A DNA stretch of 64,000 nt. It comes from Elizabethkingia bruuniana (lineage in GTDB: Bacteria > Bacteroidota > Bacteroidia > Flavobacteriales > Weeksellaceae). This document shows, piece by piece, positions 1-7,379 of the stretch. Numbering within the stretch: position 1 is the first letter of the stretch; each line of letters starts with the position of its first letter. The stretch covers positions 4,030,001 to 4,094,000 of the forward strand of contig NZ_CP014337.1 of the NCBI RefSeq assembly GCF_002024805.1. The letters run 5' to 3'. A program made the position numbers and the translations under genes. Below the pieces are notes generated by a model that was not told the DNA's origin, made no database searches, and saw only the letters and a list, made by a program, of their open reading frames with translations.

Positions 1-314
1 GAATATACGGACCTGTGCTGCCCGCCAGTACAGCCGAAGTTGATCTGCAGATTCTCGAATCCACGTGCAAGGTAATCATCGATGTTAATAGAAACAATGC
101 TGAAAACTGAATTCAGAAAATCCTGAATCTTGGTTTTTTCTTCTAAATATTCCTGTACAGGGATATCGTTTCCGGTTTGTTGTTTGTATTCTTCAATTCT
201 GCCCGGATTTAGTATTCCGCGGCAGTCGAATACAAAACCACCACAATTACCGGAATTGTCTTTCGGAATACCTCCTTTTTTATATGAAAAACTATGAATT
301 TCGATGTTTAACAT
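1..314 (-). CDS. RapZ C-terminal-domain protein (partial, C-terminus off the window)
   Basis: The reading frame starts at the ATG complementary to 312-314 and stays open to base 1, so about 104 N-terminal residues are present. The last visible residues read GCTGGQHRSVY, the signature of the C-terminal domain of RapZ (the RNase adapter/nucleotide-binding family); earlier residues include FDCRGILNPGR. Bacteroidota often carry this domain alone, without the P-loop kinase half of proteobacterial RapZ. It is the third gene of a minus-strand group after the AmgK-like kinase and the GxxExxY gene, which hints at amino-sugar or cell-wall sugar metabolism, but the function is not shown. Family assignment is fairly secure; role is inference. 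Confidence 0.75.
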   Translation of the reverse strand, partial: MLNIEIHSFSYKKGGIPKDNSGNCGGFVFDCRGILNPGRIEEYKQQTGNDIPVQEYLEEKTKIQDFLNSVFSIVSINIDDYLARGFENLQINFGCTGGQHRSVY

Positions 315-365
315 TTTATAATATATTATTTTTAATCATTAAGATATTTAGAGAATTAAGCCTTA

Positions 366-773
366 TTAATCAGGTAATGCCATGAAATATTCATTAACCA
401 TTGGGATTGCTGATTTTGTTATATTATCTGTATAAAAATTAATGAGTAGTCCCTGAGGCTTTTGAAGGATTTTCATATAAGAAAGTAATTGTGCTTGGTG
501 TACAGGCTTAATCTCATCAACAGTTTTTAATTCAACACAAATTAAGTCATTTACCAGTAAATCTAACTTTAATTCTGTATCAAAACATAAATCATCATAA
601 ATAATAGATGCTAAGACTTGTTGTTCGACATCATATCCGCTTCTTTCCAATTCGTATTTCAGACATTTTTCATAGATGCTTTCCAATAAACCAGGCCCCA
701 AATTTTTATGTACCTTGATTACACAACCAAGGACATTGTAAGAGAGCATTGTTATATCTTTTTTTGTTATCAT
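366..773 (-). CDS. GxxExxY family protein, PD-(D/E)xK-like
   Basis: A 135-residue protein carrying the family signature G28-x-x-E31-x-x-Y34. Further on, D71 followed by E81-x-K83 (context LDLLV then ELKTVD) fits a PD-(D/E)xK nuclease-like core. The family is widespread in Bacteroidota and other bacteria and has no settled function; nuclease activity is suggested by fold and not shown. It sits 18 bp after the AmgK-like kinase gene and 51 bp before the RapZ-domain gene on the same strand, so it is probably co-transcribed with them and looks like an insertion into that pair. The first Met is used; Met9 is an alternative start. Confidence 0.8.
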   Translation of the reverse strand: MITKKDITMLSYNVLGCVIKVHKNLGPGLLESIYEKCLKYELERSGYDVEQQVLASIIYDDLCFDTELKLDLLVNDLICVELKTVDEIKPVHQAQLLSYMKILQKPQGLLINFYTDNITKSAIPMVNEYFMALPD

Positions 774-791
774 CTAAATTTTCTTAATTAC

Positions 792-1811
792 TTAATGGTT
801 AGACAATTCAATGATTTTCTGATTTATAATTGGTGTTGAAAGTTGTACAATTACTTTTTGTAATTCCGGATATTTCTGAAGTTCTGTCCAATTCTCGGAA
901 AGATTAGTAATGTTTTCTATTCCACGCGAAATACTCTCTATAAAGTGTTTTTTCCGCTGAATAAGGCCACGGAAACCATATGCTCCTAATACCTGAAGAA
1001 AACGCAGGAGTTTGCAATAGTTTACAGCTTCTTTGAAAGAGTCTTCAGAAAAGGAATCTTTGTTCAAAGCCAAATATTCGGTAAGAAACTCATTTTTCCA
1101 TTCTGCAGAAAAGTTTGCTTTGGCCTGAAACAGAAATGAAACAAGGTCATAAGTAGCTGGTCCCAACATTGCTGCCTGGTAATCGATAAAATAAATTTCA
1201 TCCTGATCATCGACCATAATATTCCTGGCCTGGAAATCCCGCATCATAACCGTGTGTGGCTGAAGTGACTGAACTTTGTCAGAAATGTGTTTGAACTCCT
1301 TTAATATTTTTCCTTTATGGTAGTCGATTTCTAGTACATCAACCAGAAAGTTTTTGAAGTAATAAAGATCATGGGTTATGGGAAAACTATCATATGCTTC
1401 ATATTCGTAAGCGTGTGAGAAGTCAATATTTCCTGATGTTTTCTGTTGAAAATTGCTTAGTGATTTAATTGTCTTGCCAACTAGATTCTTTATCCTTTCG
1501 CTGTGTCCTTCTTTTGTAATAACTTCGGATAAAGTATTGGAACCAACATATTGTTGAAGATAAAGATTTCTTTCGGTGTTGATTGCATAAATTTCCGGTA
1601 CGCGAAGCTGTAAATTGCGAAATGCATTTGTCAGATAGAAGAAACTCTCATTTTCATCAATTTTTTCGTTGAAAGTAAGAATATACTTTTTATCAGATGT
1701 TTCAACAATTAGATTCTGGCGGGCAGAGCCACTCTGTTGCAGAGGGGTTATTTTAAAGTTCGGATGTCCAAAATAATCTTCTAAAAATTTCTGAAATAGT
1801 TCTTCTCGCAT
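792..1811 (-). CDS. AmgK-like phosphotransferase (aminoglycoside phosphotransferase/choline kinase fold)
   Basis: A 339-residue kinase of the APH/choline-kinase fold. The catalytic Brenner-type motif is RDFQARN at 191-197 (in place of HxDxxxxN) and the metal-binding motif is IDYQ at 209-212. This RDFQxRN/IDYQ variant is typical of AmgK, the N-acetylmuramate/N-acetylglucosamine anomeric kinase of cell-wall recycling, and of related Bacteroidota proteins. The RapZ-domain gene downstream fits that context, because these genes often travel with a MurU-like nucleotidyltransferase, which would lie outside this window. The start is supported by an unusually good Shine-Dalgarno and a -7 element just upstream. 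Specific substrate is inference. Confidence 0.7.
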   Translation of the reverse strand: MREELFQKFLEDYFGHPNFKITPLQQSGSARQNLIVETSDKKYILTFNEKIDENESFFYLTNAFRNLQLRVPEIYAINTERNLYLQQYVGSNTLSEVITKEGHSERIKNLVGKTIKSLSNFQQKTSGNIDFSHAYEYEAYDSFPITHDLYYFKNFLVDVLEIDYHKGKILKEFKHISDKVQSLQPHTVMMRDFQARNIMVDDQDEIYFIDYQAAMLGPATYDLVSFLFQAKANFSAEWKNEFLTEYLALNKDSFSEDSFKEAVNYCKLLRFLQVLGAYGFRGLIQRKKHFIESISRGIENITNLSENWTELQKYPELQKVIVQLSTPIINQKIIELSNH

Positions 1812-1817
1812 AGTCTG

Positions 1818-1834
1818 ATCTCCTTACAAATATA
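1818..1834 (-). promoter_or_regulatory. -7 element and Shine-Dalgarno for the AmgK-like gene
   Basis: On the minus strand TATATTTG (complement of 1827-1834) is a perfect TAnnTTTG -7 element. AAGGAGAT (complement of 1818-1825) ends 6 nt before the ATG. Strong Shine-Dalgarno sequences are uncommon in this phylum, which makes this start convincing. No TTG is visible at the -33 position. Confidence 0.5.
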
Positions 1835-1912
1835 CTAAATGATATTTATAGAAGCGGAAACAGAGCGATATAGATATATTAAATAATATTTTAAAAGTTT
1901 TTTATTATTGAT

Positions 1913-2911
1913 CTAGACGGTATGCTTTTGTACCTGACTGATGTTTTTAATAGTCCATTCTATTTTTTTCTCAAATGGAAATTCACGAACAGGACAATTA
2001 CTAATCTGACATACAGAGCAGGAGATAGGCTTACAATCGTCCATATGGAAATTGAATTCTATCTGTCGGTCCAGATTTTTAGCAAGCAAGATGAGTACCT
2101 TTTCCATTTCGTTGTGAGCATCTCTTAGACTGTAATACCACGGCAGCGTAATATGAGCATCAATATGAAGATTGGCTCCGTATTGCTGAATTTTCATATT
2201 ATGAATATCTATCCATTGTGGTTGCCTGTTGGCCAGTAATATTGCAGTGATTTCTTTTAAAAGTTTATCATCGGTTTCATCCATAATTCCGCTTAGCGCT
2301 TTACGGACAATCTGATAACCAATAAAAATAATATAAGACCCGAATATTAGTGCTACAACACTATCTATCCAGTACCAGTGTGTAAAGTGCACAATGACTA
2401 AGCTTATCACAACTCCAAGCGTTGTGATTGTATCGGATTGTAAATGTTTGCCGGAAGCAATAAGTACCAGAGAGTTTTCTCTCTTTCCTTTTATCAAGGA
2501 ATACCAGCCAAGTCCATAATTAATAAGTCCGGTTATAAGTACTATGATAATTCCCCAGTCGAGATCCTTTACATGATTTCCCTTAATCAAGCTATTACTG
2601 GACTGGACGATAATTAATATACCGGCAATAATGATGAGCAATCCCTCTACACCGGAGGTTATAAATTCTACCTTTCCATGTCCATAAGGATGTTCTTTAT
2701 CCTTTGGTTTTGCTGCTAAGTATAGAGAGTAGAGGCCTAAAAATGCACTCACAATATTAACTATACTTTCCATTGCATCGGAAAATACGGCGTCCGAATT
2801 TGTTAGTTGCCAGGCAACTAGTTTGCCTATGAATAGTATGATTCCGGCAAAAGCAATAGCCCGCTGAAAAGCAAGCTTACTAATATCTTTATTGACTGTC
2901 TCCTCTTTCAT
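1913..2911 (-). CDS. cation diffusion facilitator (CDF) family metal/H+ antiporter
   Basis: A 332-residue inner-membrane transporter with about six hydrophobic helices and a cytoplasmic dimerisation domain. CDF hallmarks are the acidic motif SDAMES in helix 2, the loop HPYGHGKVEF, and HLQSD in helix 5 (His and Asp of the metal site). The C-terminus carries a Cys-rich tail (DDCKPISCSVC followed by NCPVREFPF) that could bind metal; such tails occur in Bacteroidota CDFs. The frame extends 15 codons further upstream, but that ATG lies inside the asd terminator hairpin (2950-2972), so the ATG complementary to 2909-2911 (MKEETV) is chosen. Substrate is probably Zn, Fe or Mn; this cannot be decided here. 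Confidence 0.85.
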   Translation of the reverse strand: MKEETVNKDISKLAFQRAIAFAGIILFIGKLVAWQLTNSDAVFSDAMESIVNIVSAFLGLYSLYLAAKPKDKEHPYGHGKVEFITSGVEGLLIIIAGILIIVQSSNSLIKGNHVKDLDWGIIIVLITGLINYGLGWYSLIKGKRENSLVLIASGKHLQSDTITTLGVVISLVIVHFTHWYWIDSVVALIFGSYIIFIGYQIVRKALSGIMDETDDKLLKEITAILLANRQPQWIDIHNMKIQQYGANLHIDAHITLPWYYSLRDAHNEMEKVLILLAKNLDRQIEFNFHMDDCKPISCSVCQISNCPVREFPFEKKIEWTIKNISQVQKHTV

Positions 2912-2949
2912 CAATTGATATATTATGGTAAAAAATATATTACAAAAAT

Positions 2950-2972
2950 AAGGCATCTTTAGAAGATGCCTT
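2950..2972 (-). terminator. terminator of asd
   Basis: A perfect 10-bp inverted repeat (AAGGCATCTT / AAGATGCCTT) with a 3-nt loop, followed on the minus strand by ATTTTTGTA. It lies 11 nt after the asd stop codon. Confidence 0.75.
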
Positions 2973-2982
2973 GGTTTTTATT

Positions 2983-3972
2983 TTATACTAGCTCGTTTGC
3001 CACCAGATACTCTGCTATTTGTACAGCGTTGGTAGCTGCTCCTTTTCTGAGGTTGTCTGCAACAATCCACAGATTTAGCGTTTTAGGCTGAGAAAGATCT
3101 CTTCTGATTCTTCCTACGAAAACTTCATCTTTTCCTTCAGCTTCCAAAGGCATTGGGTAAACTTTGTTTTGTACATCATCTAATACAACAACTCCCGGAG
3201 TTTCTGAAAGGATCTGACGAACTTCCTGAAGATCGAATTCATTTTCGAATTCAATATTTACACTTTCAGAGTGCCCTCCTTGTACGGGTACTCTTACGGC
3301 AGTAGCTGTAAGGCTGAAAGTATCATCACCCATGATTTTCTTAGGCTCTTTCATTAATTTGATTTCCTCCTTCGTGTAATCATCATCTGCGAATACATCA
3401 CAATGAGGTAAAGCATTTTTGAAAATCTGATATGGATAAACCATTTGTGGAGTTTCGCCTTTAATTTCAGCATTTAACTGATCTACAGCATCTTTACCAG
3501 TTCCTGTTACAGACTGATAAGTAGATACAATAACTCTTCTGATATCGTACTTTTTATTCAGAGGAGCCAATACCATTACTAACTGAATTGTAGAACAGTT
3601 AGGGTTAGCAATGATTTTGTCTTCTTTAGTCAATACATTAGCATTGATTTCCGGAACAACTAATTTTTTATCAACTTCCATTCTCCATGCAGAAGAATTG
3701 TCAATTACTGTTGTGCCTGCTTCAGCAAACTTAGGTGCAAACTGTTTGGATGTTTCTCCCCCTGCTGAAAACAGAGCGATCTCAGGTTTTCGGTCAATAG
3801 CTTCCTGCATGCTTACAATAGCATATTCCTGACCCTTGAAAGTAATTTTCTTTCCTACAGATCTTTCAGATGCTACAGGAATTAATTCAGTTATCGGAAG
3901 ATTTCTCTCTTCCAAAACTTTCAGCATAACCTGGCCAACCATCCCGGTTGCGCCGACAACAGCGATTTTCAT
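2983..3972 (-). CDS. asd: aspartate-semialdehyde dehydrogenase
   Basis: A 329-residue NADP-dependent enzyme that reduces aspartyl-4-phosphate to aspartate semialdehyde, the branch point to lysine/diaminopimelate, threonine and methionine. The N-terminal Rossmann motif is GATGMVGQ (7-14). The catalytic Cys126 sits in NPNCSTIQ (123-130), and the GGHSESVNIEF segment is the usual substrate-binding region. Length is normal for the family. It appears monocistronic: its own terminator follows, and a -7 element TAATTTTG (complement of 4005-4012) lies 32 nt before the ATG. Confidence 0.97.
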   Translation of the reverse strand: MKIAVVGATGMVGQVMLKVLEERNLPITELIPVASERSVGKKITFKGQEYAIVSMQEAIDRKPEIALFSAGGETSKQFAPKFAEAGTTVIDNSSAWRMEVDKKLVVPEINANVLTKEDKIIANPNCSTIQLVMVLAPLNKKYDIRRVIVSTYQSVTGTGKDAVDQLNAEIKGETPQMVYPYQIFKNALPHCDVFADDDYTKEEIKLMKEPKKIMGDDTFSLTATAVRVPVQGGHSESVNIEFENEFDLQEVRQILSETPGVVVLDDVQNKVYPMPLEAEGKDEVFVGRIRRDLSQPKTLNLWIVADNLRKGAATNAVQIAEYLVANELV

Positions 3973-4004
3973 TTTAAAGTATGATATATTGGTTAAATAA
4001 TTGT

Positions 4005-4012
4005 CAAAATTA
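4005..4012 (-). promoter_or_regulatory. -7 element of asd
   Basis: TAATTTTG on the minus strand matches TAnnTTTG exactly and gives a short leader of about 25-30 nt. No TTG at the -33 distance. Confidence 0.4.
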
Positions 4013-4099
4013 AGAAATAAAAGCTTAATACTTAATATATAACAGTAAATAGGCGATAGTTTTTAGCTATCGGCATTCTTTGCTGCTGATAAGTTATAG

Positions 4100-4540
4100 T
4101 TAAGCTCCCATTAATTTTGCCCATGGCAAAGCAAATGCGAAAAGTGCAATTGCAAGGACAGCTAATACGACCATTCCCATAGAGATTGTGTCGTTTGTTT
4201 TAAGTTTCTTATTCAGAATTGTCATTAGTATAGCAGCAATAAGCATAGAGAAAGGATGCTCTATATAGGTGAATCTTAGAGCTGAATTTTTCATAAGTCC
4301 GCCCATACCCATTGCTTTGATTGTATCCATAAATCCGGATGTTCCTACAAGCATAATAATACCGATAAGAAACTGGATGTGGAAGAAGATCATTACGAAT
4401 AGAGTTGATTTTCTCAGTAATTTGGAAACTTTACCGGAATATCCAAGTATCACTGTAAGCAATGCAATGATAAAAAGAGCGACTAATAGTAACTCCAGAT
4501 AAGCGAAGCCTCTGTGCGCTTGTAAAAAAATATTGTGCAT
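4100..4540 (-). CDS. four-helix integral membrane protein (cytochrome b-like small family)
   Basis: A 146-residue protein with four predicted transmembrane segments, near residues 12-32, 42-62, 94-112 and 118-140. Histidines sit at helix ends (AHRGF near the N-terminus, FFHIQF in helix 2, IEHPFSM before helix 3). This pattern matches a small Bacteroidota family often labelled 'cytochrome B'. Haem binding is plausible from paired His residues but is not demonstrated. It stands alone between asd and the receptor array. A -7 element (TATATTTG, complement of 4561-4568) directly abuts the terminator of the upstream receptor gene. Only a weak hairpin follows it near 4054-4072. Confidence 0.65.
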   Translation of the reverse strand: MHNIFLQAHRGFAYLELLLVALFIIALLTVILGYSGKVSKLLRKSTLFVMIFFHIQFLIGIIMLVGTSGFMDTIKAMGMGGLMKNSALRFTYIEHPFSMLIAAILMTILNKKLKTNDTISMGMVVLAVLAIALFAFALPWAKLMGA

Positions 4541-4560
4541 AATCTAAATTTAAATGTGAA

Positions 4561-4568
4561 CAAATATA
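4561..4568 (-). promoter_or_regulatory. -7 element of the four-helix membrane protein gene
   Basis: TATATTTG on the minus strand, 20 nt before the ATG. The receptor-1 terminator hairpin (4572-4595) occupies where upstream promoter contacts would be. Confidence 0.45.
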
Positions 4569-4571
4569 ACA

Positions 4572-4595
4572 AAACCCGCCGAGATTGGCGGGTTT
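4572..4595 (-). terminator. terminator of TonB receptor 1
   Basis: Perfect 9-bp stem AAACCCGCC / GGCGGGTTT with a 6-nt loop, followed on the minus strand by TGTTATATTTG. The GC core is nearly the same as in the receptor-2 terminator at 7330-7353. Confidence 0.8.
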
Positions 4596-4629
4596 AATTG
4601 ATTATCATTCAGATGATTTTTAACCAATG

Positions 4630-7233
4630 TTAGAATCTGAAAGTAGCCGCGGCTGACCAGGTTCTTCCGAAACCTAAGAACCCTGTATTGCCATCTGCAA
4701 CGCCTTGATATACTCTTCCTGCTTCCTGATATGTTTTACCAGCATCCGGACCATTTGCAATTTTATCAGTTGTGTAGATGTTGGAGCTTAGCTCAGAGAT
4801 ATAATACTTATTGAATAAGTTGTATACATTAACTCTTAAAGTTAAAGATCTTTTCTGATCGATCGTAAACTTATAAGCAGCACCTACATCGAATAAGTTA
4901 TAGCTTGGTAATTTTACAACGCCTTTGTCTCTTGCAGCTGCTGTAAGGAAATTAATCGGATTAAACTGAGCATATAATTTGTCATAGTATTCCCAGTTTG
5001 CATCAATACTAAATGCCTTGGTAATGTTATAATCAGCTCCAATACTTGCTGTAGTTTGTGCAGCATCACCCACTTTTAGATCTTTGATGTTTATTGTTCC
5101 TGTTGCTCCCGGAACTTCCTGGTTACTTAGGACATCGATGATGTTGAAGTTTGCATTTCCTTTGTACTTCCAGTTACCAACAGAAAGCATACCTCTAAGT
5201 CTAAGGTTAGAGAATGGTCTTGCTTTAGCCTCTAATTCAACTCCCTGATGAAGTTGTCCTACGTTCAAAGCATTGTAGAAATAAGTATTTCCCTGTTTTA
5301 ATTGGGAGAAGTTTGCAACATCTCCGGCGGATGCGTTGAATGTTCTTGTAATAAATCTGTCATCCCATTGTGTTCTGTAGGCATTGATGTTAACGTCTAC
5401 ATAACGGGATTTGAATCCATAACCTAGTTCTATTGAGAAAATTCTCTCGTTCTTTACATCTTTATAGACATTCTGGTTCGTCGGGAATAAAGCACTAAAT
5501 AATGGTTGTCTGGAAATAACACCTGTATTGAAGAATACATTGTGATGTTCATCTATATTATAGTTAGCACCTCCTTTTACAATATAACCAGTTTTGTTGT
5601 ACCATTTTGTTTCCTGGCTATCCGGAGTATATAACATATAATCTCTTCGCTTATAGTATTGCTTGGAAACGGAACCCTGAAGTGAAGCACTTAGCTTTTC
5701 ATCAGAATACTCAACCATTCCATATGCTCCAGCCCATCTTACCAATCCTTCATTGTATATAGATACTTTCTGAACATTATTTAGGTTTGTGATTGCTTCT
5801 GGTTTTACTATTTTATTGACAAAATAACCATTAGGAGAGTTCACTGTACTTTTCACAAAAAATGCATCAGAACCTAACATATCTGTAACTATATCATATA
5901 GTGCACCTTTGTAAGTTTTAAGGTCAATTCCTCCGTTGAAAGTCCAGTTGTTTTTCTTATAGTTAAGGTCAGCAATAGCACCATACCAATCGTGTGCATT
6001 GATACTTTGCTTTCTTACAATACCACTTGTACCATTCAATGTTGCTACATATCGTCCGTTATAATCGGTTGGTTGCCCTTGTTCTGCAGTGAAGGTTCCT
6101 TTTTGGAATGATCTTCCACTATAATCAGTTACCATTCCTCCTCTGTTGTAACGATAAATCATATCCCAATCAATGGTACCGCTACCATTTGTAAAGTTCA
6201 TTGGAGTTTTTCCATCGGCTCCACCTAAGATGCTTCCGCTCAATCCGGTACCACCACCACCACGGCCCCATGAAGCATAAACTACAGTTGAAAGCTTTAA
6301 AGCATCATTAATAGTCCAGTCCCAGTTAATTGAAGCAATTGGTTTGTGGTAGAAATTAGGCGCTAAATTGAATTGAGATCCGTTTAGTATTCCTGTTTGT
6401 GGATTGTATCTTCTTCCGTATGTATCTAATTGACGTAATGTTGCTACATTGGCTCCCGTTGCAGAAGATCTTCTTGTATCGTGTACCTGTGGTGCTCCTG
6501 TTGCAATAATGTTGAAAGCATGTTTTTCATTTGGTTTGTAACCTACAGAGAAAAACCATGAATAACCTTCTCCTTTTGTTCCGTTAATGTAACCGTCACC
6601 TTGCCAACGAGAAAGTAATACAGTCGTTCCCCACTTGTTTTTTAAGCCTGAAGAATACATAGCTGATAATCTTGAATAGCTATCATTACCTACTTCTGCT
6701 TTTACCATTGCTTTTTGCTCTGAATCTGTAGCTTTAGTTACAATGTTAATGGTTCCTCCTACAGATGGAACAACAAATTTAGATGCTCCAAGACCTCTCT
6801 GAATCTGGATAGAGCTGGCAATATCTGCTAAACCAGTCCAGTTGGACCAGTATACAGCACCACTCTGCATATCATTTACAGGTTGTCCATTGATGATTAC
6901 CGCAATGTTGGTAGCATCAAAACCTCTCATGTTAATTCTGCTGTCGCCGAATCCACCACCTACTTTGGTTACATAAACAGATGGCGTTGACTTCATAATT
7001 TCAGGAAACTCTCTGTTTCCCAATTTTTCCTGAATTTCCGTTGCCTTAATTGTGGAAACTGCAACAGGTGTTTTTCTTTCTTTAGCAACCTGTGTAAGGT
7101 TTCTTCCTACTAAAACTACCTCGTCAATAGACTTAGATTTTTCCAGAGAATCCTTAGTTTTCTGTGCGTAATACACACTGGCTGTGGATAATACAAGAGC
7201 CGTAATTAATGGCTTTTTGAAATTAATGTTCAT
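4630..7233 (-). CDS. TonB-dependent outer-membrane receptor, array member 1
   Basis: An 867-residue outer-membrane active transporter. It has a signal peptide ending in SVYYAQ (residue 24), a TonB-box-like stretch IDEVVLVG, a plug domain (about 55-170; INMRGFDATNIAVIINGQP, then QRGLGASKF and GGTINIVT), and a 22-strand-type barrel ending in F (TFRF), as needed for BAM insertion. There is no N-terminal carboxypeptidase-like domain and no SusD partner, which separates it from the SusC genes further on. It is a paralogue of the next two receptors but the most diverged of the three. It has its own promoter and terminator. Substrate unknown; iron chelates, peptides or sugars are all possible. Confidence 0.9.
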   Translation of the reverse strand: MNINFKKPLITALVLSTASVYYAQKTKDSLEKSKSIDEVVLVGRNLTQVAKERKTPVAVSTIKATEIQEKLGNREFPEIMKSTPSVYVTKVGGGFGDSRINMRGFDATNIAVIINGQPVNDMQSGAVYWSNWTGLADIASSIQIQRGLGASKFVVPSVGGTINIVTKATDSEQKAMVKAEVGNDSYSRLSAMYSSGLKNKWGTTVLLSRWQGDGYINGTKGEGYSWFFSVGYKPNEKHAFNIIATGAPQVHDTRRSSATGANVATLRQLDTYGRRYNPQTGILNGSQFNLAPNFYHKPIASINWDWTINDALKLSTVVYASWGRGGGGTGLSGSILGGADGKTPMNFTNGSGTIDWDMIYRYNRGGMVTDYSGRSFQKGTFTAEQGQPTDYNGRYVATLNGTSGIVRKQSINAHDWYGAIADLNYKKNNWTFNGGIDLKTYKGALYDIVTDMLGSDAFFVKSTVNSPNGYFVNKIVKPEAITNLNNVQKVSIYNEGLVRWAGAYGMVEYSDEKLSASLQGSVSKQYYKRRDYMLYTPDSQETKWYNKTGYIVKGGANYNIDEHHNVFFNTGVISRQPLFSALFPTNQNVYKDVKNERIFSIELGYGFKSRYVDVNINAYRTQWDDRFITRTFNASAGDVANFSQLKQGNTYFYNALNVGQLHQGVELEAKARPFSNLRLRGMLSVGNWKYKGNANFNIIDVLSNQEVPGATGTINIKDLKVGDAAQTTASIGADYNITKAFSIDANWEYYDKLYAQFNPINFLTAAARDKGVVKLPSYNLFDVGAAYKFTIDQKRSLTLRVNVYNLFNKYYISELSSNIYTTDKIANGPDAGKTYQEAGRVYQGVADGNTGFLGFGRTWSAAATFRF

Positions 7234-7260
7234 AAATAACAGTGTTGATTTTTAACGCTG

Positions 7261-7305
7261 CAAATATGAGTATTTATTCTTTAACATTCTTTAACACGAT
7301 GTTAA
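7261..7305 (-). promoter_or_regulatory. promoter of receptor 1 with triple TTAA array
   Basis: On the minus strand a -7-like CATATTTG (complement of 7261-7268) lies downstream of three TTAA boxes at 7281-7284, 7291-7294 and 7302-7305. Spacings are 10 and 11 bp, and 12 bp separate the nearest box from the -7. The same geometry recurs before receptors 2 and 3. No TTG occurs at -33, so an activator may be needed. Confidence 0.55.
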
Positions 7306-7329
7306 TTTTTTTATGAAAAAAGCAAAAAT

Positions 7330-7353
7330 AAAACCCGCCATTTGGCGGGTTTT
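7330..7353 (-). terminator. terminator of TonB receptor 2
   Basis: Perfect 10-bp stem AAAACCCGCC / GGCGGGTTTT with a 4-nt loop, then TATTTTTG on the minus strand. It lies 26 nt after the receptor-2 stop. Confidence 0.85.
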
Positions 7354-7379
7354 ATTTTTATATTCTAATGTTGTTTTGA

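Noticed and set aside
2912-2956. 15-codon upstream start for the CDF transporter
   Set aside because: The ATG lies within the asd terminator stem.
4054-4072. Hairpin after the four-helix membrane protein gene as a terminator
   Set aside because: Only a 6-bp stem with no T run on the minus strand; left unannotated.
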